Assembly (NCBI RefSeq): GCF_014839805.1
Contig: NC_051141.1
Coordinates: 19,414,777-19,478,776 of the forward strand
DNA: 64,000 nucleotides
Source of the DNA: Manduca sexta
Taxonomy: Eukaryota; Arthropoda; Insecta; Lepidoptera; Sphingidae
Direction: 5' to 3'
The position numbers and the translations under genes were made by a program. Within the stretch, counting starts at the first letter, position 1, and every line of letters starts with the position of its first letter. Shown in pieces: positions 53,565-63,599 of this stretch. The notes beneath the pieces were generated by a model. That model was given only the letters and a program-made list of their open reading frames with translations. It made no database searches and was not told where the DNA came from.

Positions 53565-54868
53565 CTTAGTCTGGCCATAAATACTGTTACACTTAATTAT
53601 AAAAAAATATTACATTTGAATTTCGAATCTGTCATTTTTATACGATTGTTCATTGTGTTTTCTCATTTTGGCGCCAATACATTGTAAAATATTTTGCGAT
53701 ATTAAAATGGTGTGGGGTGATAAAGAGAACCGAATCGCTGTGATAGCATTACACAAAGTAGGTATGGAGCCAAATGCAATTTTTAAAACTCTCCATACAC
53801 TTGGTATTAGTAAAATGTTTGTGTACCGGGCTATTAATAGGTACAATGAGACCTCCTCTGTTTGTGACAGAAAAGATCTGGCCGTCCACGTAGTGTTCGT
53901 ACGAAAAAGGTGGTCAAAGCAGTAAGGGAAAGAATTCGAAGAAATCCTGTCCGAAAGCAAAAGATTTTATCTCGGGAAATGAAGATAGCACCTAGAACCA
54001 TGTCGCGTATTTTAAAAGATGACTTAGGACTTGCAGCCTATAAGAGACGCACTGGCCATTTCTTAACTGATAATTTAAAGAAGAATAGGGTGGTAAAATC
54101 GAAACAACTACTGAAGCGGTACGCAAAGGGAGGTCACAGAAAAATTTTGTTTACGGATGAGAAAATTTTTACAATTGAGCAACATTTTAACAAACAAAAT
54201 GACCGTATTTATGCTCAAAGCTCTAAGGAAGCTTCCCAATTAGTCGACAGAGTGCAACGTGGACATTATCCGACTTCAGTGATGGTTTGGTGGGGTGTTA
54301 GCTATGAAGGAGTGACTGAGCCATATTTTTGTGAAAAGGTATCAAAACATCGGCACAAGTGTATCAAGATACCATTCTTGAGAAGGTAGTTAAGCCCCTT
54401 AACATCACCATGTTCAATAACCAAGTATGGTCCTTCCAGCAAGACTCGGCGCCGGGTCATAAAGCTCGGTCCACGCAGTCTTGGTTGGAATCGAACGTTT
54501 CGGACTTCATCAGAGCTGAAGACTGGCCGTCGTCTAGTCCCGATCTTAATCCGCTGGATTATGATTTGTGGTCAGTTTTAGAGAGTACAGCTTGCTCTAA
54601 ACGCCATGATAATTTGGAGTCCCTAAAACAATCTATACGATTGGCAGTGAAGAATTTTCCCATGGAAAGAGTGCGTGCTTCTATTGATAACTGGCCTCAT
54701 CGTTTAAAGGACTGTATTGCAGCCAATGGAGACCACTTCGAATAAGCTTTTATATTTTTAATTGTTTTATATTTATGTATTAAACTGACACACTGTAAAA
54801 GTAATAAATGTTATTTGCAGTTAACAATTTTCTTTTTTCTTTATTACAATATTTATGGCAAGACTAGG
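53565..54868 (+). mobile_element. Mariner-type DNA transposon, copy 1
   Basis: A 1,304-bp element flanked by TA (53563-53564 and 54869-54870), with terminal inverted repeats starting 'cttagtctggccataaata' on the left and, on the other strand, 'cctagtcttgccataaata' on the right. It carries a broken transposase of the DD37D type. It is nearly identical to copy 2 (61420-62725, opposite strand). Confidence 0.95.
53707..54745 (+). pseudogene. DD37D mariner transposase, copy 1 (two frameshifts)
   Basis: The family protein would be about 346 residues and carries out cut-and-paste transposition at TA sites. The N-terminal helix-turn-helix (53707-53885) is followed by a frame break in an A-run near 53873, before the GRPR-type linker. 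A second DNA-binding region and the catalytic domain follow. Asp motifs are visible at FTDEK, QQDSAPGHKA and, 37 residues later, LDYDLW. A second break, one A missing near 54340 relative to copy 2, splits the catalytic frame between 53910-54389 and 54359-54745. With two breaks it should be inactive. Confidence 0.92.
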
Positions 54869-54874
54869 TAGTAT

Positions 54875-56130
54875 TTTCATCAGGTGGTATGTAACTTCAC
54901 TTATGCAACAGTTTGCTCTCAATACGCGAGAATAGAACCTGCATACCAATGGTGTCTGGTAATACCAATGCACTTAGAGCAACGTGACTGAGTTGTTAAA
55001 TGCATTTGTTGTGGTTTTGCGTTTTGTTTCGATCTGGGTGGCATTTTGAGATTGTAAATGTATTTAAGCCTTAGCTCGCTGCGGAAGCGTATTGGAGTAC
55101 TGTGATGGTATATTTATTTAGGGTCCTGGAATGGATTTTCCCTAACACTCACCACTACAGCTCCTGTAAGCCAGGATCAACAGTGGCACGCATTATTACA
55201 CCGAGCGGTGAAGCTCGGCGAGTCTCAGGGAAAACTTATATGTCATTATCCCGCAACGAAATTAATCAAATAAAACGATAGGGAGGAGTTGGAAATATTG
55301 GACAATTAATATTTAGGGTCCTAGTAACAATAATGTTATACATCTATTATAATATTATATTCTGTAGATTTTTTGTGGTAGTCGACTGTTTCCAAAACTC
55401 GGTATAAGTTTCCTGACGAGCTATATTTGTTGTTGCGAGGCAGATACACTTATGAAGGACCTAATATCACAGTGTACATATTTTATAGACCATAGTAAGG
55501 GCACAGAAAAACCATTTATGGAACAAGTCAACGGAAGTTAGCACCATTGATCACGAAACCTTTTTTGCAACGCACATTTCGCAAAGGATCTAAGTTCGCG
55601 AAACGCAGCATTGTAAGTACTTAATTTAGTTTTATTGCCGCCTCAAAAGCGATTTAAAGAGGGTCCTTGGGCGCGTAGGTTACTTGGCATACTAACTGAC
55701 TCATTTGGGTTAATGGAGACGACCACTGGACACGTGATAAGGGCTTATGTTTGGAAACTGGTGGTAGATTATTGTAAGTCACCTTTGACTGCGCATGAGC
55801 ATGTCTAGTAGTGCAGTCATTAAATAGCGAGTTTAGATCTTCGGTAGCGAGCAACAGATGAAAACATGTTGCCTCAGACACGCGGAAAATGGCGGCAATA
55901 ATCAACATTTTCTTATAATAAAGATTACTTTAAATTTACTGTTTTTTTATTGCTTTAGTAGACAAACGAGAGAGCAGTCTGCCTGATGTTAAGTAGCATC
56001 TGCCATCCATGGACTAAAGTAATGCCAGCACAGCCAAGCCGTTGTCTATAACTTATAAAAAAAATCTGAAACGTTAGTTGTTTTCTTAATACAAAATATG
56101 TTCGTGTATACGATTGAGGAATATTACACA
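54875..56130. other. Non-coding stretch
   Basis: No gene is supported. At 55940-56045 a degraded block ('ttattgctttagtagacaaa', 'gtctgcctgatgttaagtag') resembles a distant relative of the family-1 LINE tail in minus orientation. Confidence 0.4.
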
Positions 56131-56135
56131 GGAAT

Positions 56136-56280
56136 TGAAATGAAATGAAATGATTTATTTAAATCTGTAAAATGTTATACATTATTTAGATTCCGTCAAT
56201 ATTAACTCTACCACCAGTTCGGAAAGCAGTTTTCACCAGAGAAGAACGGGCTAGAAACTCTGGTGTTGCTCTTTTCAATC
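56136..56280 (-). repeat. LINE 3' tail, third family, minus copy
   Basis: The minus strand reads 'aaaagagcaacaccagagtt', 'gaactgctttccgaactgg' and 'gtataacattttacag', then an A/T-rich end with 'tttcatttcatttc'. Its partner in opposite orientation is at 57067-57215. I recall this as a moth LINE 3' end. Confidence 0.7.
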
Positions 56281-56469
56281 AGTTTAGGGTAAAGACTACA
56301 GGACATGATGAAGTGAGAAGAGAACAAAAAAAGTTTAGAGCAGTTCATTTGAATTCGCGACCTATCCTTTCATAGGTCACTCATAGCACTCTCTAAATTC
56401 TAATCTTTAGCAATCTTGTCTTATTTTGTGTTATTTTTCTATTTAATATTATAATTACAAATATTTGTG

Positions 56470-56720
56470 AAATGTTTGGATATTTGTTAGAAGTAAACGT
56501 AGAAATCGTCTAACAGATGCGGAAGAAATTTAGTTCACCAATAGACCACGTCTTAGATTGAATATAGGCTACATTTTGTCCTGATAGTTTGATCACGTGG
56601 GGAATATTTGAATCTTTTAATCTACAGGTGGTGCTATGGAATCACTAATGTTTAGGGGACTTTTGTAGCGGGAAAGGCTTATCACGTGTACAAAATCGCG
56701 AGCAACACCTAGTTTCTATA
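56470..56720 (+). repeat. Dispersed 'cggatttggatgaaatttgg' repeat
   Basis: Blocks 'gttagaagtaaacgtagaaa', 'gaagaaatttagttcacc' and 'atataggctacattttgtcc' in family order, between the two inverted LINE tails. Confidence 0.5.
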
Positions 56721-57066
56721 TAAAAAGGTGTAGTGTCAGTGTAGTGTGTACACCGTTTGATCTCCATGCACCTATTTGATTAAGGATATAGACGTTGCGT
56801 ATCATATTAGTGGCACTTGTGATTCCCTGAGAACGGCACTCACATGCGCTTACGCAAAAGCCTCGAGAGATGTATGGATTGCGATGAAAACTAACGATCA
56901 TGTGGGCCGACATAATGATACTGGCCAGGTACGTGGTCGACATTATGCACGCATTATCAACTTTCTCAATAATGTAATAGTCCGATTGTGGCTTGAACTG
57001 CTCTGAAAAATAAAAACAATGATTTTTTTCTTTCTCTGTGTCATTTACTGTAGCTTATACCTTAAC

Positions 57067-57215
57067 CTGATTTTGAAAAGAGCAACACCAGAGTTTCTTG
57101 CCCGTTCTTTTCTGATGAGAACTGCTTTCCAAACTGGTGGTAGAGTTAATATTGACGGAATCTAAATAATGTATAACATTTTACAGGTTTAAATAAATTA
57201 TTTCATTTCATTTTC
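57067..57215 (+). repeat. LINE 3' tail, third family, plus copy
   Basis: Inverted partner of 56136-56280: 'gaaaagagcaacaccagagt', 'tttccaaactggtggtagag', 'taaataatgtataacatttt', with the end 'atttcatttcatttt'. Most positions agree with the partner. Confidence 0.7.
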
Positions 57216-57267
57216 CGAGTTTTATGTGCTTATTTAGGTCTTGTTTATTTGTGTACCAAGGTTGCCG

Positions 57268-57330
57268 ACCCGCCCTAGGCCAGTGTAGTGTAAGAGAAGT
57301 AGGAGAGGTCCATGCTCAGCAATGGGCAGT
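57268..57330 (+). repeat. SINE-A 3' fragment
   Basis: 'ctaggccagtgtagtgtaag' and 'gtccatgctcagcaatgggc' match the SINE-A 3' end. It directly abuts the LINE tail at 57331. Confidence 0.55.
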
Positions 57331-57488
57331 ATAATGAGACTTAACATCTCATGATGGCGAGCGCAGTGGAATACCTAACAATACTTTATAATTCAAGGTG
57401 TCGGATGATGTTTCTACTGTTTATGGGCGGTCGTATCGCTTACCATCAGGCGAAAGGCAAGCTCGTCTCGTCATTCAAATGAAAAAAA
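57331..57488 (+). repeat. LINE-type 3' tail, family 1 (5'-truncated)
   Basis: Plus-strand 3' half from 'ataatgagacttaacatctc' to 'cgtctcgtcattcaaatgaa', ending in an A-run. It appears inserted into a SINE-A remnant. Confidence 0.75.
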
Positions 57489-57734
57489 TACAAGTTTAAT
57501 TTAAAAGCATTCAATACCTTTACATACAAGGTCATCTCTTTATCACTACTAATATTGTGTGAAAAATAATTAATTAGGTAAGTACATGACATGGAATATT
57601 TCGTGGGATAGAAATTTGAGCCCGACTTCGTTCGTAAACATCAAAAATAAGGTCAACGAACCGCGCCGCAAAAAATACTCTACCTTCCGTAAATATTACT
57701 TACTCTTAAAAATATTATAATTGCGAATATTTTT

Positions 57735-57870
57735 AAAAATAGTTTAATATTTGTTAGAAGTAAACTTTGAAACAGATGAACTGATTTGGATGAAATCTGG
57801 GGTACACATAGACCATGTCCTGGATTTACACTTAGGCTACTTATATTCTGGTAACTTGGCCCTGTATAAT
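57735..57870 (+). repeat. Dispersed 'cggatttggatgaaatttgg' repeat
   Basis: Contains 'gttagaagtaaactttgaaa', 'ctgatttggatgaaatctgg' and 'ttacacttaggctacttata', matching 17495 and 56470. Confidence 0.5.
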
Positions 57871-58110
57871 TTTTTATTTTTTTTATTTAATTTTTTAAAT
57901 AGATAGCGTAGTGGATCAGAGGGTCTACTTCGGAAAACTAACTTCGAAACGTCAGTTCGAAACTAAGAAACGACGAACTTCGTATTTAACTCTACTACCA
58001 AATTACTTCGGTCACCGGTCTGTAGCTTACCTTAGTGGTAGGATCAATTGCCCGTATTTTTTTTGGAGAAAGCAGTGAAACTTTATCCTCGCAGATGGTT
58101 TTAAAAAGTG

Positions 58111-58338
58111 ATGGCGAAACCCTATAAGTTCTTACAAATTCCATGTCTGAAACATTGCGATGAACGGATCGGATCCGTCGTCGAATCCGCCATCATATCC
58201 GTAACACTTCGTAGTAACAAAACGTGCGATGCGTCATCCGAAACTACGGATTTCGTTTTCAAACTAGACCCTCAGGACAGTATAGACTTAAAATCTTTTA
58301 ACGCAGGCGAAACCGAACACCTACTAAATTATATTTAG
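58111..58338 (+). CDS. Possible 75-residue protein or terminal exon, unidentified
   Basis: An ATG with G at -3 and G at +4 opens 75 codons (MAKPYKF... to ...HLLNYI) with mixed, non-AT-driven composition. No domain, signal peptide or membrane segment is visible. A splice-acceptor-like 'tcctcgcag' lies just upstream (58094) but gives an in-frame stop, so this is either a single-exon frame or chance. The sequence after the stop (58330-58480) has a diverged inverted counterpart at 60512-60690, so it may belong to a dispersed element and not to a cellular gene. Confidence 0.25.
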   Translation: MAKPYKFLQIPCLKHCDERIGSVVESAIISVTLRSNKTCDASSETTDFVFKLDPQDSIDLKSFNAGETEHLLNYI

Positions 58339-58480
58339 CAACCGCACAAAGGACATTGTCGAAAACGGCCCCAGAACCAACAAAGGTGTGACTAGCACCA
58401 TAATTATTTATGTATTTTTTAATATTATTTGCAAATATGTGTATAAAACGGACAAGCTGCTACATCCTAAATGAATATAT
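58330..58480 (+). repeat. Diverged repeat, plus copy
   Basis: 'gcacaaaggacattgt', 'ccagaaccaacaaagg' and 'tataaaacggacaagctg' occur in the same order on the minus strand of 60512-60690. Confidence 0.55.
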
Positions 58481-58949
58481 AAAAGTATTGTATCGACTTA
58501 AAGTCAAAGTCGACGACATGTTTACAACTAATTGTGTATAGAGATGTACCGGTTTGACAAAACGATAAATCTAATTACCGATAATTAATTATTGAAACAT
58601 TTTAATATATTCGATTTGTGAGGCGATATGTTCTTTATTTAATCGAGCAGTGGATGCGTCTCAAATAAATAAGTAGTTAGTTTTAGGACTAAATTGATTA
58701 TAGATCAAGTCGTCTATGAAAAAAGTTTTTTTTTAGTTTTTAATTCATATTGATTTACTTTGATTATTTAGATTCTATATTAGCGACCCGCCCTGGCTTC
58801 GTACAGATAGCAGAGCATAATATATTATGCGAACATTTATTTTTCTGTCGTACAAAATATTTATGAATTATACATATAAAATACTTTTTATATGTATAAT
58901 ATCTATAATCTTTTTATATGTATTTAGCGTTCTTCTCTCTCCCTCCATC

Positions 58950-59070
58950 CGGGGGCCTCAAACTCTCTCCATATTAAATTACTATCGGATCCGCCCGTGT
59001 GAACGATTTTCCGGGATAAGGGTCCCGCTAAATATTTTTCTGAATAAAAATAACCCTATGTTGAATAAAA
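58950..59070 (+). repeat. Helitron-like repeat fragment
   Basis: 'gatccgcccgtgtgaacg', 'tttccgggataagggtcccg' and 'ctgaataaaaataaccctat' resemble the body of 35508-35715. Confidence 0.45.
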
Positions 59071-59373
59071 TCGATTTTTGTATAAATGATCGATATAATC
59101 GATCCAGAATCTAGTCGAGTAGTATCCCTAATTCTTACTTCATTTTTCAATTCAATTTAATGTCACTCACACTTCACTCATCAGAGACAAATAAACTAGA
59201 CTCTCACTTTCCATATAATATATTATAATTCTCTGACTCTCACTATATCATTGACGATTCGGCTATTATAAAGAATCTGTGCGATTGATTACGATATCGA
59301 CATACACTGGCTGTGATTTCTGGACTTTGTGAACTGATGTAACAATTTACCTGGCATTGATAACGGATACGAA

Positions 59374-59478
59374 ATGGAAATTGCTTTTTGCATTAATTGT
59401 GGCTCTGCTGGCGGATCCATGGTGTTGGAGACCGAGCAGATTCGCCATTATATACAACAATGGACAGCGCCTCGTTTG
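59374..59478 (+). CDS. Exon 1 of a small CxxC zinc-finger-like protein
   Basis: 35 codons from an ATG with A at -3 and G at +4 ('gaaATGG'), ending in phase 0 at a consensus donor GTAAGC (59479). The exon holds the first metal-ligand pair, Cys6-x2-Cys9 (CINCGS), and a 'IRHYIQQWTAPRL' stretch. A TATA-like 'ctattataaag' lies near 59262, but no exact start site can be fixed. The long minus-strand frame 59347-59748 covers this exon and its intron and is a shadow. Confidence 0.6.
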
Positions 59479-59799
59479 GTAAGCACATTTTTCTTTTAAT
59501 CGTACAAGTTTAACTGCAGCCAAACTTCTAGTTCGCTCCTCAGTTCCTGTTCTTGGTAACTGCGTGGAGACAGCGAACAGAGTCTGTATACTACCTACTA
59601 CACACTTTAGCATGTGGCTGTGGCAACTTAAGAGCAAACTAGCAAGTATATTGTTGATTAAAAAATTTGTCTCATATGCTTGAAGGTTTCTTACATTTAA
59701 TTCAGCTGGAAGATTTGAATACATAAATCTGCTTTCCGTGTGACACAATATTAATATATTGCCATTCTAATTTGAGCATAATGTGTTTGTTTTTTTCAG

Positions 59800-59949
59800 G
59801 TTGTAGCCCTTGATCTTATATGTACAGCATGTTGGACCACGGCCCAAGAGCCTATACATACTTCAGCTGTAACAATGTTAGTAGAAGCTGCGTGCTCTGT
59901 AATAGAATGTTGGAACTCCGGACTCGGTGATTGTGATTGGCAAAACTGA
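59800..59949 (+). CDS. Exon 2 of a small CxxC zinc-finger-like protein
   Basis: After a strong acceptor (polypyrimidine tract 'tttgtttttttcag', 59799) the frame continues in phase 0 for 49 codons to a TGA, giving an 84-residue protein with exon 1. It adds the second pair, Cys43-x2-Cys46 (CTACW), and three more Cys near the end (…AACSVIECW…GDCDW). The pattern C-x2-C, about 33 residues with 'W-x-x-P-R', then C-x-x-C-W resembles N-terminal zinc-binding modules (ZAD-like) that I recall from insect nuclear proteins, but here nothing follows the module. It may be a truncated relative or a stand-alone small zinc protein. The intron is 321 bp; a poly(A) signal is at 60030. Confidence 0.6.
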   Translation, partial: VVALDLICTACWTTAQEPIHTSAVTMLVEAACSVIECWNSGLGDCDWQN

Positions 59950-60029
59950 ATTGATAAATAATACCATAACAACAACCCTCCTGCACAATACTCAGATAAT
60001 ATTTTATAAAACAATGTAGGTGATGTGGA

Positions 60030-60035
60030 AATAAA
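60030..60035 (+). other. Poly(A) signal of the small CxxC gene
   Basis: AATAAA about 80 bases after the TGA at 59947-59949, at a usual distance for a short 3' UTR. Confidence 0.55.
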
Positions 60036-60511
60036 TTATATGAACTAAAAATATTTTTTTAATTGTTTAATTTAATCCTACATGCCCTAAGAGTCTATCA
60101 AAAGTGCGTAAAATATGCCATGCTTCTGATGAAGCGTGAATGCTCAACAATGTCCCTCTGTCTGTCTCTTCGGGGAATACGTACGACGTACATATATATA
60201 GAAAATACATAAAATCTGAAGGGTATTCTTAGAGGATGTAATTACTATAACTACATAATAAGGTACCTTTTTACTTATAAAAAATTATATGAATCAAGTC
60301 TTAAAATATCCTGATTTAAGTAAAAAATAATCAGATACCTACATAGTGATGAATCTTTAGGGCTTATATATATTAGATAGGTACTTATATCAATAAAAAG
60401 CATATTTAAAGTGTAAATGATAGGACTATAAATCTACCTTGAACATTGAAAAGCTTTCAGTGTTTACTATCAATTATAACCTCAAAATCTCATCGTTTTT
60501 TGGATTGATGC

Positions 60512-60690
60512 GATATCCCAGCTTGTCCGTTTTATAAATAATATGTAATGAGAATTTATTAATTATTCTAAATATTAGAAACATTTTTCCATTGCTGTTG
60601 GTTCCAGGGCGAATTATGTATGGGCACAGAACAATGTCCTTTGCAAGTCATGCTAATTTTAACTTGTCGCCTGTTTCCTAAGGTGTGGTT
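60512..60690 (-). repeat. Diverged repeat, minus copy
   Basis: On the minus strand 'gcaaaggacattgttctg', 'ccctggaaccaacagcaatg' and 'ataaaacggacaagctgg' follow in the order seen at 58330-58480. The two copies flank the small CxxC gene in inverted orientation. Confidence 0.55.
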
Positions 60691-60857
60691 ATATATTTTT
60701 TTTTTATTTATTATTATAATCAAAAACACTTAACAATAATTGATATAGCAAAAGATGGAGCATAAACTAGATTAAGTTTTTTGTGTACATCTACATCTAC
60801 ACATGAAGGTCACTGTGGTCAACTAGTACCTAACAATGCGTCCTGACGTAAATTACG

Positions 60858-61109
60858 TACCACCGCAATATCTATTTCTGCCGCCAAGCAGCAGTGTGTA
60901 GTCTGTGTTCCGGTTTGAAGGACATTGTAGCCAATGTAACTGGACATAAGACTTAACATCTCATGTCTAAGGATGACGAGCGTTGTGGAATACCAAACTT
61001 TGTAATTCAAGGTGTTGGATGGTGTTTCTGCTGTTCATGGGCGGTCGTATCGCTTACCATCAGGCGAACGGCAACCCCGTCTCGTCATACAAAGCAATAA
61101 AAAAAAATT
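60858..61109 (+). repeat. LINE-type 3' tail, family 1 (near full-length)
   Basis: Plus-strand copy from 'accaccgcaatatctatttc' to 'acaaagcaataaaaaaaaat', lacking the first roughly 45 bases and with small internal deletions. Confidence 0.8.
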
Positions 61110-61419
61110 GCTGACGTAATTATCTGGTAGCCGAAGGATGCATACGAGGACCTCTCATCAGGTGCAGTCACTGCCGTATAGAACACTCTGACCTCCAATT
61201 AAAGAATCATACACGAAGGTAAATATAATACACAGAATGATCGTTATCTCTCAGAGAGATAAGATTACAATGGGAAGCGTGCTTATTTCCTCGTCAGCTG
61301 AGAGCTTCATTAAGATTCCATTAATAACATTTTATTGTCCATTGTTTAGTGTTAAGAAATTGTCGCTTTCGGCAGTGGGTAATGGGGACAGTTTATACAG
61401 CCAGCGCCTTACTAATATA

Positions 61420-62725
61420 CCTAGTCTTGCCATAAATATTGTAATAAAGAAAAAAGAAAATTGTTAACTGCAAATAACATTTATTACTTTTACAGTGTGT
61501 CAGTTTAATACATAAATATAAAACAATTAAAAATATAAAAAGCTTATTCGAAGTGGTCTCCATTGGCTGCAATACAGTCCTTTAAACGATGAGGCCAGTT
61601 ATCAATAGAAGCACGCACTCTTTCCATGGGAAAATTCTTCAATGCCAATCGTATAGATTGTTTTAGGGACTCCAAATTATCATGGCGTTTAGAGCAAGCT
61701 GTACTCTCTAAAACTGACCACAAATCATAATCCAGCGGATTAAGATCGGGACTAGACGACGGCCAGTCTTCAGCTCTGATGAAGTCCGAAACGTTCGATT
61801 CCAACCAAGACTGCGTGGACCGAGCTTTATGACCCGGCGCCGAGTCTTGCTGGAAGGACCATACTTGGTTATTGAACATGGTGATGTTAAGGGGCTTAAC
61901 TACCTTCTCAAGAATGGTATCTTGATACACTTGTGCCGATGTTTTGATACCTTTTTCACAAAAATATGGCTCAGTCACTCCTTCATAGCTAACACCCCAC
62001 CAAACCATCACTGAAGTCGGATAATGTCCACGTTGCACTCTGTCGACTAATTGGGAAGCTTCCTTAGAGCTTTGAGCATAAATACGGTCATTTTGTTTGT
62101 TAAAATGTTGCTCAATTGTAAAAATTTTCTCATCCGTAAACAAAATTTTTCTGTGACCTCCCTTTGCGTACCGCTTCAGTAGTTGTTTCGATTTTACCAC
62201 CCTATTCTTCTTTAAATTATCAGTTAAGAAATGGCCAGTGCGTCTCTTATAGGCTGCAAGTCCTAAGTCATCTTTTAAAATACGCGACATGGTTCTAGGT
62301 GCTATCTTCATTTCCCGAGATAAAATCTTTTGCTTTCGGACAGGATTTCTTCGAATTCTTTCCCTTACTGCTTTGACCACCTTTTTCGTACGAACACTAC
62401 GTGGACGGCCAGATCTTTTCTGTCACAAACAGAGGAGGTCTCATTGTACCTATTAATAGCCCGGTACACAAACATTTTACTAATACCAAGTGTATGGAGA
62501 GTTTTAAAAATTGCATTTGGCTCCATACCTACTTTGTGTAATGCTATCACAGCGATTCGGTTCTCTTTATCACCCCACACCATTTTAATATCGCAAAATA
62601 TTTTACAATGTATTGGCGCCAAAATGAGAAAACACAATGAACAATCGTATAAAAATGACAGATTCGAAATTCAAATGTAATATTTTTTTATAATTAAGTG
62701 TAACAGTATTTATGGCCAGACTAAG
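61420..62725 (-). mobile_element. Mariner-type DNA transposon, copy 2
   Basis: A 1,306-bp element flanked by TA (61418-61419 and 62726-62727), with the same terminal inverted repeats as copy 1. It has few differences from copy 1 over the full length by eye. The flanks differ from those of copy 1, so it is a separate insertion and not a segmental duplicate. Confidence 0.95.
61544..62583 (-). pseudogene. DD37D mariner transposase, copy 2 (one frameshift)
   Basis: Read on the minus strand from ATG at 62583. The first DNA-binding half lies at 62365-62583, then the frame breaks in a short A-run near 62417, at the same site as in copy 1. From 62380 a 278-residue frame is open to the stop at 61544. 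It has Asp83 (FTDEK), Asp179 (QQDSAPG) and Asp217 (LDYDLW) of that frame, i.e. a D,D37D catalytic triad as in the maT/mori-like mariners. The catalytic domain is whole, but it is separated from the first helix-turn-helix. Compared with copy 1, one Val/Leu difference lies near the end. Confidence 0.93.
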
Positions 62726-62729
62726 TATG

Positions 62730-63595
62730 TTCTATGATAGAGTGATAAGAGTTGTGGACGCTATTGAGATTAATGTCTTATGTTTCAGTTAATAAGTATG
62801 TCAATTGTCTGATCAGCAGTGTCAAGGGTCCACATAACCCGATTCTTGCTGGCTTTCCGTTGATATTTATGTAAAATTATAATTAAAATGATTTGCAGAC
62901 CATATTAATGTAATTAGTGCCTATATGTTGTGTAGGGTTACTTTCGGAAAAGTTCACTCTTCGCTACTGATCAGGCCGTATTTATAGTTTTTTGAGTACA
63001 TGGTACACAGTTTGTACCGCTTCGTATGTAACGCGTCCCGGTGCCTATTCTTTGGTAGTAAAAAGAAGTCCTCGATTGCAACTATCCTTACTTAAAAATC
63101 TAGCTTACTTTGGCCGTGGCTATAAGTTAAGTGATTTTCACTATTAACAACAAGCATAGATGGATTAGTTAGAGTCATGCAGTGTGTACTTCACAAAGCC
63201 GTATGTATTCATTGTTATCAATTTTTAAAGAGTAAGTAACGTGCTCCAAGAGATTGAACAACACCCGCATTAGACAAGCGTGGTATTCAAAAGGGCATTA
63301 ATTCAAAATCATTTTCTATCACGTATTCACACAACGATCGATGTTAGTAGTTGTTTGCATCGATTCGATGCAAACAACTACTATAATACTCGGTACTGTA
63401 TTAACAATATTGTACATCAATTGTATACAAAAATAATGACTAGGCTCGACTTTTATCTATCTACGTAACTTGTTGGTGAGTCCGAAAATACGTGTGAATC
63501 AAACGTTACATAACTGGTTGAGTTTTATTACGGTTGTAAATGATTGACAGGGCCGCATTTAGGACGCCTTCTGAGGGCTTTGGACCACTGAAAAT
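62730..63595. other. AT-rich stretch holding a perfect palindrome
   Basis: No gene is supported. The only structure seen is the palindrome at 63345-63383. Confidence 0.45.
63345..63383. repeat. Perfect 39-bp palindrome
   Basis: 'tagtagttgtttgcatcga' (63345-63363), one central T, then its exact reverse complement (63365-63383). It could extrude a cruciform or fold as an RNA hairpin with a tiny loop. It is not part of any repeat family that I see elsewhere in the window. Confidence 0.9.
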
Positions 63596-63599
63596 AATT

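Noticed and set aside
53873..53912. Intron in the mariner transposase to explain the frame break.
   Set aside because: The break is resolved by a single-base shift in an A-run and no GT-AG pair at suitable spacing is present.
59347..59748. 133-residue minus-strand frame over the small CxxC gene.
   Set aside because: It spans an exon and an intron of the plus-strand gene, which has consensus splice sites; no domain is seen on the minus strand.
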